From an uncultured Roseivirga sp. (GTDB lineage Bacteria; Bacteroidota; Bacteroidia; Cytophagales; Cyclobacteriaceae): a stretch of 64,000 nucleotides of DNA. Made by a program: the position numbers and the translations under genes. The notes under the pieces are model-generated. The model made no database searches. It was not told the DNA's origin and worked only from the letters and a program-made list of their open reading frames with translations. Shown here in pieces: positions 1 through 8,717 of the stretch. Positions within the stretch are counted from its first letter, which is position 1. Each line of letters opens with the position of its first letter. The DNA is taken from contig CANLOY010000001.1 of assembly GCA_947493005.1 (NCBI GenBank), positions 744,001 to 808,000 on the forward strand, read 5' to 3'.

Positions 1-348
1 AAGAAGTTTGAGTGCATTCCACTGCACAGGGTTATGACTCGCTGTTAGTATAATTCCTCCTCCGGCATCTTCGGCAGGAACTGCAACTTCTACAGTAGGC
101 GTAGTAGAAAGGCCCAGGTCAACTACATCGATTCCCAGACCAATAAGTGTAGATGTCACAAGGTTAGAGATCATTTCTCCAGAGGGGCGGGCATCTCTAC
201 CGATAATAATTTTAGGCTTCCCAGATTTTTGTTTTACCCATGTTCCAAATGCAGCTGCAAACTTAACTGCATCGATTGGGGTAAGAGATTCGTCAACTTT
301 TCCTCCTATAGTACCTCGAATCCCAGAAATAGACTTAATTAACGTCAC
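1..348 (-). CDS. glmM: Phosphoglucosamine mutase (N-terminal part, cut by window edge)
   Basis: Visible are the first 116 codons of an alpha-D-phosphohexomutase, which runs off the left edge. The family interconverts glucosamine-6-phosphate and glucosamine-1-phosphate in the cytoplasm on the way to UDP-GlcNAc for peptidoglycan and LPS. The N-terminal stretch SISGIRGTIGG, the IIIGRDARPSG strand and the catalytic phosphoserine motif TASHNP near residue 107 are diagnostic. I see no in-frame ATG before the first conserved residues, so the GTG at 346-348 (protein starts VTLIKSISG) is the likely start. Phosphomannomutase activity cannot be excluded from this part alone, since the sugar-specificity loop lies outside the window. 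Confidence 0.85.
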   Translation of the reverse strand, partial: MTLIKSISGIRGTIGGKVDESLTPIDAVKFAAAFGTWVKQKSGKPKIIIGRDARPSGEMISNLVTSTLIGLGIDVVDLGLSTTPTVEVAVPAEDAGGGIILTASHNPVQWNALKLL

Positions 349-442
349 TTTGTTTTGCTTGGTTTGACTGCAAAAGTAGCAAAAACAAGCAAAGAAACGT
401 GCTAATAATTAGGGTTGAAAAGAAAGGGCTGAAATTGACCCT

Positions 443-673
443 TTAATTGAATTTTGCCAGTACCTTATCGACTTCATTATCAGGGTTTCCACAGGCATCT
501 CCCTCTTTGACATCTTTGCCGCAAAATCCACAACGAACACCCTCTTTGTTTAGAAAAGGGCTTTGAGAAGCACATGTCCCTTTGAACTCGCCATTTTTCA
601 AGAGAATTAACCTGACGGACATTCCCACAAAAAACAACCCCACCAGTACTAATGTCAATATTAATGTTGTCAT
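443..673 (-). CDS. Small single-span membrane protein with four cysteines (NqrM-like?)
   Basis: The protein has 76 residues. Residues 3-25 form one hydrophobic segment, followed by a short soluble tail with Cys34, Cys48, Cys51 and Cys61; the CGFCG core looks like a metal-binding knuckle. The pattern of transmembrane helix, then a K-G-T/S-C motif, then a cysteine cluster resembles NqrM (DUF539), the small factor that inserts iron during Na+-NQR maturation. No nqr genes are in the window, so that link is only a suggestion. Similar unnamed 'membrane or secreted' proteins are common in Bacteroidota. It is divergent from mazG and has its own TAAATTTG -7 element. Confidence 0.6.
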   Translation of the reverse strand: MTTLILTLVLVGLFFVGMSVRLILLKNGEFKGTCASQSPFLNKEGVRCGFCGKDVKEGDACGNPDNEVDKVLAKFN

Positions 674-690
674 GACAGACTAATTTGATG

Positions 691-698
691 CAAATTTA
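691..698 (-). promoter_or_regulatory. -7 element of the small Cys-rich gene
   Basis: TAAATTTG read on the minus strand matches the Bacteroidota -7 consensus TAnnTTTG exactly. It lies about 18 bp before the ATG at 673. No clear TTTG -33 box is visible. Confidence 0.45.
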
Positions 699-720
699 AA
701 TATACTTGATCGCATAACGC

Positions 721-728
721 TACCTTTG
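721..728 (+). promoter_or_regulatory. -7 element of mazG
   Basis: TACCTTTG matches TAnnTTTG exactly. It lies 32 bp before the mazG ATG, which implies a leader of roughly 25-30 nt. The -33 box is weak. Together with the opposite element at 691-698 it forms a compact divergent promoter region. Confidence 0.5.
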
Positions 729-760
729 TCTCATAAGTTTCTGAAAAGTAACATTGCCTT

Positions 761-1573
761 ATGATTCAACCTCCTGAAGACCTCCGTAGAAAACAAAAAC
801 TGGAAGCATTCGACCGTCTTTTGACGATTATGGATGAATTAAGGTTGAATTGCCCCTGGGACAAGAAACAGACTTTAGAAACCATTCGTCATTTGACAAT
901 TGAAGAGACTTATGAACTTTCCGATGCCATACTGAATGAGAATATTGATGAGGTTAAAAAAGAGATTGGTGACCTGATGCTTCATATGGTATTTTATTCT
1001 AAGATTGCTGATGAAAAAGGCGCTTTTGATGTGGCAGATGCCTTGAATGCCATCAGTGATAAATTAGTAAACAGACACCCTCATATTTATGGAGATGTAG
1101 AAGCCAATGATGAGGAAGCTGTAAAAGCCAATTGGGAGAAGATAAAGCTGAAAGAGAAAGGAAATCAGTCCGTTCTTGGTGGTGTTCCTAAGTCTTTACC
1201 TACGCTTGTGAAGGCGATCCGGATTCAAGACAAAGCCAGGGGCATTGGTTTTGACTGGGAGAAAAAAGAGCAGGTTTGGGAAAAGGTTGAAGAAGAAATG
1301 CAAGAATTCAAAGATGAGTTTAATGCAGCTTCTGATAAGGAAATAGATAAACAAAAAGCACTGGAAGAATTCGGAGATTTAATGTTCTCCTTAGTAAATT
1401 ATTCAAGGTTCATTGATATTGACCCTGAAGAGGCACTGGAAAGAACAAACCTGAAGTTTATCAAGAGGTTTCAGTATCTGGAAACAGAATCCAAAAAGGA
1501 TGGTAAAAACATATCCGAAATGAGCCTTGAAGAGATGGATAAATATTGGGAAAAAGCCAAATCTTTTAAATGA
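761..1573 (+). CDS. mazG: Nucleoside triphosphate pyrophosphohydrolase MazG
   Basis: This cytoplasmic house-cleaning enzyme hydrolyses (d)NTPs to monophosphate and pyrophosphate. The 270-residue length is typical of two-domain MazG. The first MazG helix set shows EETYE at residues 48-52 and EIGDL at 68-72, the Mg2+-binding ExxE and ExxD residues. A second copy is near residues 175-220 (EEEMQEF, EEFGDL). The stop overlaps the start of the following CLC gene (ATGA), so the two are translationally coupled. No functional link between the two products is obvious. Confidence 0.93.
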   Translation: MIQPPEDLRRKQKLEAFDRLLTIMDELRLNCPWDKKQTLETIRHLTIEETYELSDAILNENIDEVKKEIGDLMLHMVFYSKIADEKGAFDVADALNAISDKLVNRHPHIYGDVEANDEEAVKANWEKIKLKEKGNQSVLGGVPKSLPTLVKAIRIQDKARGIGFDWEKKEQVWEKVEEEMQEFKDEFNAASDKEIDKQKALEEFGDLMFSLVNYSRFIDIDPEEALERTNLKFIKRFQYLETESKKDGKNISEMSLEEMDKYWEKAKSFK

Positions 1574-3336
1574 GTTTTAAAAAACTTCTAGGCAAATTTC
1601 TGGTGTGGCGAATTCGCCATTTGAGTAACCGCAATTTTGTAATTCTGCTTGGTGGTATTACTGGTATTGTTGGTGGGTTTGCAGCTGTTTTATTAAAAAG
1701 CGCAGTCCACTTTATTCAGGAGTTTCTTTTAGACCTCAATGTTTCATTTGCCTACATCTTTTTCCCGGTTATTGGTATCCTTATAACTGCTCTTCTGGCT
1801 AATTATCTTTTAAAAGAAAAGCTAGGGCATGGTATTACGTCTATACTGTATTACATCTCTAAAAAGTCGAGCATTATAAGCAGAACAAAAATGTATAGCC
1901 GGATGCTCACTTCCGGACTTACTGTTGGCTTTGGTGGTTCAGTTGGGTTAGAGGCTCCAATTGTGGTGACAGGATCTGCTATTGGTTCTAATATAGGCCG
2001 CTTAATGCACCTTAACTACAAACAAAGAACCCTAATGATAGGCTGCGGTGCCGCTGCTGCTATATCGGGAATCTTCAACTCTCCTGTCGCTGGGGTCATA
2101 TTCAGCGTTGAGGTAATTTTAACAGAAGTAACTGTGGGAGCATTTATACCTTTACTAATTGCTTCTGTTTTAGGGTCAATGGTTTCTATGCTCTTATTGG
2201 GGGAAGATGTTCTTTTCTCTTTTGACCTCACTGATTCCTTTGTTGCTACAGACTTCCCTTTCTTTTTACTGTTAGGGGCATTGTGTGGTTTGGTGTCCTA
2301 TTACTTCTCCAATACCACACTGTTTGCTGAACGATTAATTTCTAGGGTGAAGCAACCCGTTTTAAAGGCAATCTTGGGAGGTTTAGGGCTGGGTGTACTC
2401 ATATTACTGCTAAATCCGCTGTATGGAGAAGGCTATAATACCATCAAGCTTATTCTAAATGGGCAGGCTGGTGAAGTTTTTAATAACAGCCAGTTTCTTT
2501 CTGAGTTCAACCAACCCTGGACCATTGTAGGTTTTGCTTTTCTTGTTTTACTTCTTAAGCCTATTGCCACAGGGTTAACCATTGGTGCAGGTGGTAATGG
2601 AGGTATTTTTGCACCATCACTATTCATTGGAGGCATTACAGGCTTTCTTTTTGCACAAGTGAATAACTTGCTGGATTTAGGTCGAACGCTCTCTGTAAGC
2701 AACTACACTCTTGTAGGAATGTGTGGTGTAATGAGTGGTGTACTTCACGCACCTTTAACTGCCATATTTTTGATTGCCGAGATAACTAGTGGGTATACTT
2801 TGTTTCTACCATTAATGCTCGTATCAGCTGTTGCTTTTAGCACCAATAGTTACTTCCAAAAACACTCTTTTTATACCGCCAAACTCATTGAATCGGGAGA
2901 CCTAATCAGATATGATAAGGACCGACAGGTGCTCAGTTTAATGTATATCAGCAAGCTAATTGAAAAGGATTTATTAACCATACATCCTGAAAAGACACTC
3001 CATGATTTAGTGAGTTTAGTTAAGAAATCGAAGCGAAATATCTTTCCAGTTGTTAATGAAAGCCATGAATTACAGGGTATAATCACACTTGATGATATTC
3101 GTGAGATCATGTTCGATCCAGAATCTCAAAAAAATGTAATTGTTCAAAGTTTGATGCATAGACCCCCTGAAACAGTTTCTTCAACAGATAACATGCAGGA
3201 TGTTATGGCCAAGTTTGAAAAAACAGGTGCGTGGAACCTTCCTGTCATTGACAATGATCAATTTGTTGGCATTGTTTCGAAATCGAGAATATTTAACACT
3301 TACAGAACTAAGTTGAAACGCCAGCACAAGGAATAG
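1570..3336 (+). CDS. CLC-family chloride channel/transporter with two C-terminal CBS domains
   Basis: The 588-residue membrane protein has about ten hydrophobic helices (residues 20-440) and a cytoplasmic CBS pair (about 455-580). CLC signatures present are GHGIT (in the place of GSGIP), GLEAP with the gating glutamate (in the place of GREGP), PVAGVIFSVEV, and GGIFAP (GxFxP). The position matching the inner proton glutamate E203 of E. coli ClC appears to be Val (EV rather than EE), as in CLC channels, so it may not be a strict Cl-/H+ antiporter. The CBS domains suggest gating by adenine nucleotides. The start overlaps the mazG stop by 4 bp. Confidence 0.9.
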   Translation: MSFKKLLGKFLVWRIRHLSNRNFVILLGGITGIVGGFAAVLLKSAVHFIQEFLLDLNVSFAYIFFPVIGILITALLANYLLKEKLGHGITSILYYISKKSSIISRTKMYSRMLTSGLTVGFGGSVGLEAPIVVTGSAIGSNIGRLMHLNYKQRTLMIGCGAAAAISGIFNSPVAGVIFSVEVILTEVTVGAFIPLLIASVLGSMVSMLLLGEDVLFSFDLTDSFVATDFPFFLLLGALCGLVSYYFSNTTLFAERLISRVKQPVLKAILGGLGLGVLILLLNPLYGEGYNTIKLILNGQAGEVFNNSQFLSEFNQPWTIVGFAFLVLLLKPIATGLTIGAGGNGGIFAPSLFIGGITGFLFAQVNNLLDLGRTLSVSNYTLVGMCGVMSGVLHAPLTAIFLIAEITSGYTLFLPLMLVSAVAFSTNSYFQKHSFYTAKLIESGDLIRYDKDRQVLSLMYISKLIEKDLLTIHPEKTLHDLVSLVKKSKRNIFPVVNESHELQGIITLDDIREIMFDPESQKNVIVQSLMHRPPETVSSTDNMQDVMAKFEKTGAWNLPVIDNDQFVGIVSKSRIFNTYRTKLKRQHKE

Positions 3337-3943
3337 ACCTTCAAAACCCTCTAAAATTAGCCCCAAGGCACATTAGTAATAATACATGCCTTATTTGAGG
3401 TGTCAATAGTTATCAACAAAAATTTAGATTACCAAAACACCCTTAAAAAGCTGACAAACAGTTAGTTATGGGGTGCGTGTTGAAAAATGTGGATAAAAAG
3501 TCAAAAATGTGGAAAAAAAAACATCTTGTTTTTTGATTCTTTTTTTTGTCTAAAAAGGCAGGCTGGATTACTGAATTATATCAACGGTTTAGTTAAATAA
3601 TAACTGGAAAAAAGCTAGTAGAAAAACCGGTATATACTGTGTACAAACACATTACACCTCTCTATATTTTGCCAATTATGAAAGTATATAAGCTGTTACA
3701 TAAATTTTACGCCAATCACCCGCCATTCTAAGCCACAGGTAACAGTGGGTTTATATTAAATTCTCTTGACGAAGCATAGAATTCAACCACATTAGAAAAG
3801 TACAATTATTTAAAATGCTGAATTGCGTTACTTTTTGTCTTTATAGCGCAAAAAATTATATGCAACTAACATAAGTACTATCAGCAAAATATGAGTGAAT
3901 TAGTAGGTGATATCCGCTCTAAGATGGGGAATGAAGAATGAGC
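3337..3943. other. AT-rich 607-bp gap between convergent genes; DnaA-box-like cluster
   Basis: No gene is supported here. The gap is unusually long for one lying between two converging genes, which needs no promoters. It holds TTATCAACA (3410-3418, plus), a perfect DnaA box TTATCCACA on the minus strand (3488-3496) and a one-mismatch copy TTTTCCACA on the minus strand (3508-3516). The last two are exactly 20 bp apart in the same orientation. An A-tract (3512-3520) and T-rich runs (3528-3548) follow. The rest (3600-3940) is AT-rich with no clear hairpin or rRNA/tRNA pattern. Confidence 0.5.
3410..3516. promoter_or_regulatory. Cluster of three DnaA-box-like 9-mers
   Basis: One perfect and two single-mismatch matches to TTATCCACA lie within 107 bp, beside homopolymeric A/T tracts that could serve as an unwinding element. 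This could be a replication origin or a DnaA-titrating site. The flanking genes converge on it, which is not the usual orientation around an origin, and dnaA is not in the window. Confidence 0.35.
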
Positions 3944-5476
3944 TTAAACCTTGGCTTCTACGCCCATTAAATTAAGAATATCATCTAGGTACTCTCTGGA
4001 ATTTGATAATCTAGGCACTTTGTTTTGGCCGCCTAGTTTTCCACGGCTTCTCATCCACTGATAGAATGTTCCTGTTTCGGCCTTATGCACAATTGGGAGA
4101 GACAGTGCCATATTTCTATAACGTTTGGCATCGTAGTCAGAGTTAATCCTTCTTAAAGTGGCATCAAGTACTTTGACAAACTCTTCTAAACTAGATGGAT
4201 CCTTTTCAAACTCAACAATCCACTCATGTGCTGCTTTCTCGTTTTTCTCAAAATACTTTGGAGCAGCAGTAAAATTGTTGATTTGAGCTCCCGTTACCTC
4301 ACTCGCCTCTGCAATAGCCCTTTCTGCATTCTCTACTACAACTTCTTCACCAAAAGCATTGATAAAGTGTTTCGTTCTTCCCGAAATCTTAATTCTATAA
4401 GGTTCAGTCGATGTAAACTGAACAGTATCACCAATCTTGTACCTCCACAAGCCAGCATTAGTCGAAATCAATAGTGCGTATTGTTCTCCTATAGTAATCT
4501 CATCCAAACCAATAACTTTTGGCGAATCTTTGTGGATTTCTGAAAACGGGATGAACTCATAATAAATGCCATAATCAAGCATCAGCAGCATGTCATCACA
4601 TCCCGGATCATACTGGATCCCAAAAAACCCCTCAGAGGCATTATAGGTTTCCATATAACGCATATTGTCAGAAGGAATTAGGCTTTTAAATATTCCTCTA
4701 TACGGGCCAAAAGCTACAGCACCATGGAAGAATACCTCCAGATTAGGCCAAACTTCATGAATATTATTAACTCCTTTAAGTTCCAGTATCTTCTGTAAAA
4801 GAATGATTGTCCATGTTGGTACACCTGATATACTCGTAACGTTTTCGTTCATTGTGTATTCAGCCATTTTGTCAATCTTAGACTCCCACTCATCCATCAA
4901 TGCGATGTCGAGAGTCGGAGTTCTTACAAACTTTGTCCAATAGGGCAAATTGGACATGATGACAGCTGAAACATCTCCATAAAATGACTCACTGTTACTA
5001 TCAAACTGATTGATTTGCTGGCTTCCTCCAATAGTAAGGCCTTTACCATCAAACATTTTGGTTTCGGGGTAATTATTGCAATAGATGGAAAGCATGTCTT
5101 TTCCTCCCTTGAAATGACATTCCTCCAGTGCTTCATAAGATACTGGGATGAACTTGCTTCGGGCGTTTGTAGTCCCTGAAGATTTCGCAAACCATTTAAC
5201 ATCAGATGGCCAAAGCAGGTTTTGTTCACCTGCCATATTCCTTTCTATATAAGGGCAAATTTCCTCATAAGAAGAAACCGGAACCATTCTTCTGAACTGG
5301 TCTTGGGTATGCACATCGGCAAAACCATATGTTCTTCCAAACTCCGTATTCCTACCTGTTGTGATTAACTTCTTGAATAGCTCTTCCTGAACTTCATGAG
5401 GATATTTCATGAACAAATCGATCTGGTGCATGCGTTTCTTCATGACCCAGGTCAGTATGGAATTCAGTATGGCCAA
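3944..5476 (-). CDS. GH3-family acyl-acid-amido synthetase-like protein
   Basis: This 510-residue protein belongs to the GH3 auxin-responsive promoter family, adenylate-forming enzymes that in plants conjugate acyl acids to amino acids. ATP-binding motif 1 is SSGTTNARSKFIP (near residue 95), motif 2 is YNASEGFFGIQYD (near residue 280), and the hinge motif is YRIKISGRTKHFINAFGEE. The length is close to the usual 500-600. The bacterial substrate is not known from sequence. It lies 5 bp downstream of lptB in the same direction, so the two are probably co-transcribed, which hints at an envelope-related or lipid acyl substrate (inference). Confidence 0.85.
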   Translation of the reverse strand: MAILNSILTWVMKKRMHQIDLFMKYPHEVQEELFKKLITTGRNTEFGRTYGFADVHTQDQFRRMVPVSSYEEICPYIERNMAGEQNLLWPSDVKWFAKSSGTTNARSKFIPVSYEALEECHFKGGKDMLSIYCNNYPETKMFDGKGLTIGGSQQINQFDSNSESFYGDVSAVIMSNLPYWTKFVRTPTLDIALMDEWESKIDKMAEYTMNENVTSISGVPTWTIILLQKILELKGVNNIHEVWPNLEVFFHGAVAFGPYRGIFKSLIPSDNMRYMETYNASEGFFGIQYDPGCDDMLLMLDYGIYYEFIPFSEIHKDSPKVIGLDEITIGEQYALLISTNAGLWRYKIGDTVQFTSTEPYRIKISGRTKHFINAFGEEVVVENAERAIAEASEVTGAQINNFTAAPKYFEKNEKAAHEWIVEFEKDPSSLEEFVKVLDATLRRINSDYDAKRYRNMALSLPIVHKAETGTFYQWMRSRGKLGGQNKVPRLSNSREYLDDILNLMGVEAKV

Positions 5477-5481
5477 TTATC

Positions 5482-6216
5482 TTAAATTTTGCGCTTCAGT
5501 TCAAAATGCTTACCAAGATACACTTTTCTCACTTGCTCATCGGCTGCCAGTTCTTCAGCAGTACCTGCTTTTAAAAGTTTCCCTTCGAACATCAGATAAG
5601 CTCTGTCAGTAATTGAAAGTGTTTCCTGTACATTATGATCGGTAATTAATATACCAATATTTCTGTTTTTCAACTGCGCAACAATAGATTGAATTTCCTC
5701 AACAGCAATTGGATCTACACCAGCAAAAGGTTCATCCAGTAAAACAAACTTTGGGTCTACTGAAAGTGCTCTGGCTATTTCAGTTCTTCGTCTTTCTCCT
5801 CCGGAAAGTACACGCCCAAGGTTTTTGCGCACATGGGTTAGACTGAACTCTTCTAGCAAAGATTCCATCTTTTCTTTTTGAGCCTGCTTTGAAAGTTTGG
5901 TCATTTCCAGTACTGCCATGATATTTTGTTCAACAGTAAGCTTCCTGAAAACAGAAGGCTCTTGCGCTAGATAACCAATTCCGAGCTGTGCTCTTTTGAA
6001 CATCGGAAGAGCTGTAATATCAGTTCCTCCTAGCAGCACTTGTCCTTCGTTTGGCCTTACTAAGCCCACAATCATATAAAAAGTGGTAGTCTTTCCAGCT
6101 CCATTGGGGCCCAAAAGCCCCACAATTTCTCCTTGTTCTACCTGAACTGATACATCATTTACAACCTTTCGTTTCTTATATGTCTTTACAAGGTGCTCGG
6201 CAGATAGTTTCATCAC
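5482..6216 (-). CDS. lptB: LPS export ABC transporter ATP-binding protein LptB
   Basis: This cytoplasmic ATPase of the LptB2FG complex drives extraction of LPS from the inner membrane. At 244 residues it has the family length. Walker [10 protein letters not shown] is at residues 36-44, the Q-loop is in YLAQEPSVF (83-90), the ABC signature LSGGE at 137-141, Walker B FVLLDE at 157-162 and the switch His in ITDHNV. The [14 protein letters not shown] stretch is characteristic of LptB rather than LivF or LivG. A second Met at codon 2 is an equally good start. It sits between recJ (16 bp upstream) and GH3. Confidence 0.93.
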   Translation of the reverse strand: MMKLSAEHLVKTYKKRKVVNDVSVQVEQGEIVGLLGPNGAGKTTTFYMIVGLVRPNEGQVLLGGTDITALPMFKRAQLGIGYLAQEPSVFRKLTVEQNIMAVLEMTKLSKQAQKEKMESLLEEFSLTHVRKNLGRVLSGGERRRTEIARALSVDPKFVLLDEPFAGVDPIAVEEIQSIVAQLKNRNIGILITDHNVQETLSITDRAYLMFEGKLLKAGTAEELAADEQVRKVYLGKHFELKRKI

Positions 6217-6232
6217 GACAAAAATAGTTTAA

Positions 6233-7933
6233 TCAGTCAAACTTGAGGTCTTTGACAAAGAGTTGTAGGGATTTATAACCTCGAAATTCATTTTCCTCTA
6301 TGTTATAAGCCATATGAAAACGCATTCCGCTATCAATCAAATCAGAATATTCTCCCAGACCAAAGCCTATCGCATCATAAGCAACTTCTGTACCTTCTTG
6401 CTTAACAATGAATTTTAAATGCTGATCTTTTAAAACTTTAACATTTGTTGCATAAACATTCTCGGACATAAATACCGGTTGCATATTGCCTGGGCCAAAA
6501 GGAGCCATCTGAGAAATTATACCATAAAGTTTTTGGTCTATATCACCTAGAGAAATAGTCGAGTCGATATCCAAGCATGGTATAAGCTGTTCTTCAGTAA
6601 TTCTACTGGAAACTACTTGCTCAAACTTCTCTTTGAATGCATCCACATTATCTATTGGCATGGTAACTCCTGCAGCGTACATGTGCCCCCCATATTGAGC
6701 TAGTAGATCTGAACACTCACAAATTGCTGCGTAAACATCAAACCCTTGAACAGATCTCGCGGAACCTGTCACCATATCGTTTGATTCTGTGAGGATAACT
6801 GTTGGTTTATAGAACTTATCTATGCATCTGGAAGCAACAATACCGATAACTCCTTTATGCCAGTCTTCTTTATACAATACCGTTGACTTAGCATTCTCGA
6901 AATTATCATCCATGGCAATCATTTCAATGGCTTCTTCAGTAATGGAGCTATCGAAATTCCTCCTTGTTTCATTTTTATCATTAACAGTTGCTGCATATGA
7001 AGTGGCTTCTTCTTCAGTTTTTGAAAGCAATAAATCTACTGCAGCTCCTGCATGATCCATTCTTCCTGCCGCATTTATCCTTGGTCCTATACCAAATACA
7101 ATGCTTGAAATGGTCATGTTTTTCTGAACCTTGTTCAAATCAATTAATGCCTTGATGCCGGGTCTTGGAGACTGGTTGATTTTCTTTAGTCCAAAGTACG
7201 CCAATAACCTGTTTTCTCCAGTAATAGGTACAATATCTGAAGCAATACTGACTGCCAGCAAATCCAAATACTCATAAAGCTTTTCAATACCAATTCCAGA
7301 CTGGATTGAAAAACCTTGCAAAAACTTGAATCCAACACCACATCCAGATAATTCTTTATACGGATATTCGCAATCCGTTCTTTTGGGGTCTAATACCGCG
7401 TAGGCCTGAGGCAGCTCTTCTCCCGGCATATGGTGATCACAAATAATGACATCTATCCCTCTTTCCTTAGCCTCTCTTACTTTGTCAATGGCTTTAATAC
7501 CACAATCCAGGGTTACTATCAAAGAGTAACCTTGTTCATGAGCATACTCAATTCCTTCCTTCGAAACACCATAACCTTCTTTGTATCTATCAGGAATGTA
7601 GTAACCGAGGTTGTCATAAAATTCATTTAAAAACCCATAGAAGGTGGCCACTGATGTGGTTCCATCTACATCATAATCGCCATAGATCATTATTTTTTCA
7701 TTGTTGCCAATGGCTTCGGTAAGGCGATTTACCGCCCGATCCATGTCTTTCATAAGAAAAGGGTCGTGCAGCTGATCTAACGATGGCCTGAAAAAGGACT
7801 TGGCTTCTTCAAACGTAGAAATGCCTCTTTGAGAAAGTAGTTTTGCAAGCGTTTCATTGATATTGACTTCTTGCTGCAAGCGCATCACAATCTCTTCATC
7901 AAACTCATCTTCAAAAAGCCACCTCTTCTGCAT
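6233..7933 (-). CDS. recJ: Single-stranded-DNA-specific exonuclease RecJ
   Basis: This 5'-3' ssDNA exonuclease acts in RecFOR recombination and in base-excision and mismatch repair. The 566-residue length is normal. The DHH phosphoesterase motifs are visible: DYDVDGTTS (residues 86-94), LDCG (about 142-145), DHH (166-168), the DHHA1 region with GGHMYAAGV (about 416-424), and a C-terminal OB-type segment. It is first in a probable recJ-lptB-GH3 transcript. Confidence 0.95.
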   Translation of the reverse strand: MQKRWLFEDEFDEEIVMRLQQEVNINETLAKLLSQRGISTFEEAKSFFRPSLDQLHDPFLMKDMDRAVNRLTEAIGNNEKIMIYGDYDVDGTTSVATFYGFLNEFYDNLGYYIPDRYKEGYGVSKEGIEYAHEQGYSLIVTLDCGIKAIDKVREAKERGIDVIICDHHMPGEELPQAYAVLDPKRTDCEYPYKELSGCGVGFKFLQGFSIQSGIGIEKLYEYLDLLAVSIASDIVPITGENRLLAYFGLKKINQSPRPGIKALIDLNKVQKNMTISSIVFGIGPRINAAGRMDHAGAAVDLLLSKTEEEATSYAATVNDKNETRRNFDSSITEEAIEMIAMDDNFENAKSTVLYKEDWHKGVIGIVASRCIDKFYKPTVILTESNDMVTGSARSVQGFDVYAAICECSDLLAQYGGHMYAAGVTMPIDNVDAFKEKFEQVVSSRITEEQLIPCLDIDSTISLGDIDQKLYGIISQMAPFGPGNMQPVFMSENVYATNVKVLKDQHLKFIVKQEGTEVAYDAIGFGLGEYSDLIDSGMRFHMAYNIEENEFRGYKSLQLFVKDLKFD

Positions 7934-7969
7934 GCAATAAATTTAAAGGTTAATAGGTAATATAAGGCA

Positions 7970-8000
7970 TAAAAAAAGCAGTGCCTTAAGAAGGCACTGC
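7970..8000 (-). terminator. Rho-independent terminator of the coiled-coil/SPOR-like gene
   Basis: GCAGTGCCTT and AAGGCACTGC form a 10-bp perfect stem with a 3-nt loop (7978-8000). An A-run at 7970-7977 becomes a T-run on the minus strand. It lies just downstream of the gene ending at 8022. Confidence 0.85.
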
Positions 8001-8021
8001 CCTAATTGTTTCTATAGCAGA

Positions 8022-8675
8022 CTACTTTGGTTGCTTACCAACCTCTAAAACATCTTTTAATGGAACACGCTTACTATCTCTGTATGGTACAATCCATGCA
8101 TCCTGTACTCCCATTTCTCTTAGGTACCTCTTCAATACGTTGGCATCTTCATAGTTTCTGAAATTACCGATAACGTATTTTCTCAGGTCTTCCATCCCTT
8201 CCTGAGAAAACTCCTTAGAGCTTTTAGCGTACTTATCAAGGTCCATTTTACGGAAAGCACCTACCTGAACTTTAAACACCACACCAACACTGAAATCTTC
8301 ACCGTTGATCAATTCTGGATTATAAACAGGCTGCTTTGGTTGGTCCTTCAGATTTTCGATTTCACGCTGAGCCGCCTGGTAAGCAGCTTGCATACGTGTT
8401 ACCTGCTTCTGAAGGTCTATCACTTTATCATCTTTTGAAGAAACCTGTTCTTCAAGATTCTGAATTTCTCCTTGAATACTTGCTATCTGTGCTTTTTGAG
8501 CTGTATTCTCATCATAAAGCGTTTTAAAGTCATCAATCGACATCTTCTTCTTACGCTTTTTCCACTCTTTCTTTTCCTTTTTAGTTAAAGGCCTTGATTC
8601 GGTAGTTTGTGCTAAAGCCACCGTAGCAACAAAAACACCTAGCAATAGTGTAAAAAATACTTTTTGAGATTTCAT
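8022..8675 (-). CDS. Secreted coiled-coil protein with SPOR-like C-terminal domain
   Basis: A signal peptide (MKSQKVFFTLLLGVFVATVALAQ) is followed by a Lys-rich linker, a coiled coil (about residues 50-115) and a C-terminal segment FKVQVGAFR...YEDANVLKRYLREMGVQDAWIVPY. The latter has the beta-alpha-beta pattern of SPOR domains, which bind denuded peptidoglycan. Related Bacteroidota proteins are often called Ezrin/Radixin/Moesin-like because of the coiled coil. A start nine codons further upstream (8702) is possible, but the ATG at 8673-8675 gives a proper signal peptide. It is probably periplasmic. It is downstream of fumC and has its own terminator. Confidence 0.75.
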   Translation of the reverse strand: MKSQKVFFTLLLGVFVATVALAQTTESRPLTKKEKKEWKKRKKKMSIDDFKTLYDENTAQKAQIASIQGEIQNLEEQVSSKDDKVIDLQKQVTRMQAAYQAAQREIENLKDQPKQPVYNPELINGEDFSVGVVFKVQVGAFRKMDLDKYAKSSKEFSQEGMEDLRKYVIGNFRNYEDANVLKRYLREMGVQDAWIVPYRDSKRVPLKDVLEVGKQPK

Positions 8676-8717
8676 CGAGTAGTTGTTAAATGTAACATAC
8701 AAGTTAGGACATTAACA

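Noticed and set aside
3891-3941. A 16-residue open frame (MSELVGDIRSKMGNEE)
   Set aside because: It is too short, has no promoter or ribosome-binding signal, and lies in the gap already described. Chance is the simpler explanation.
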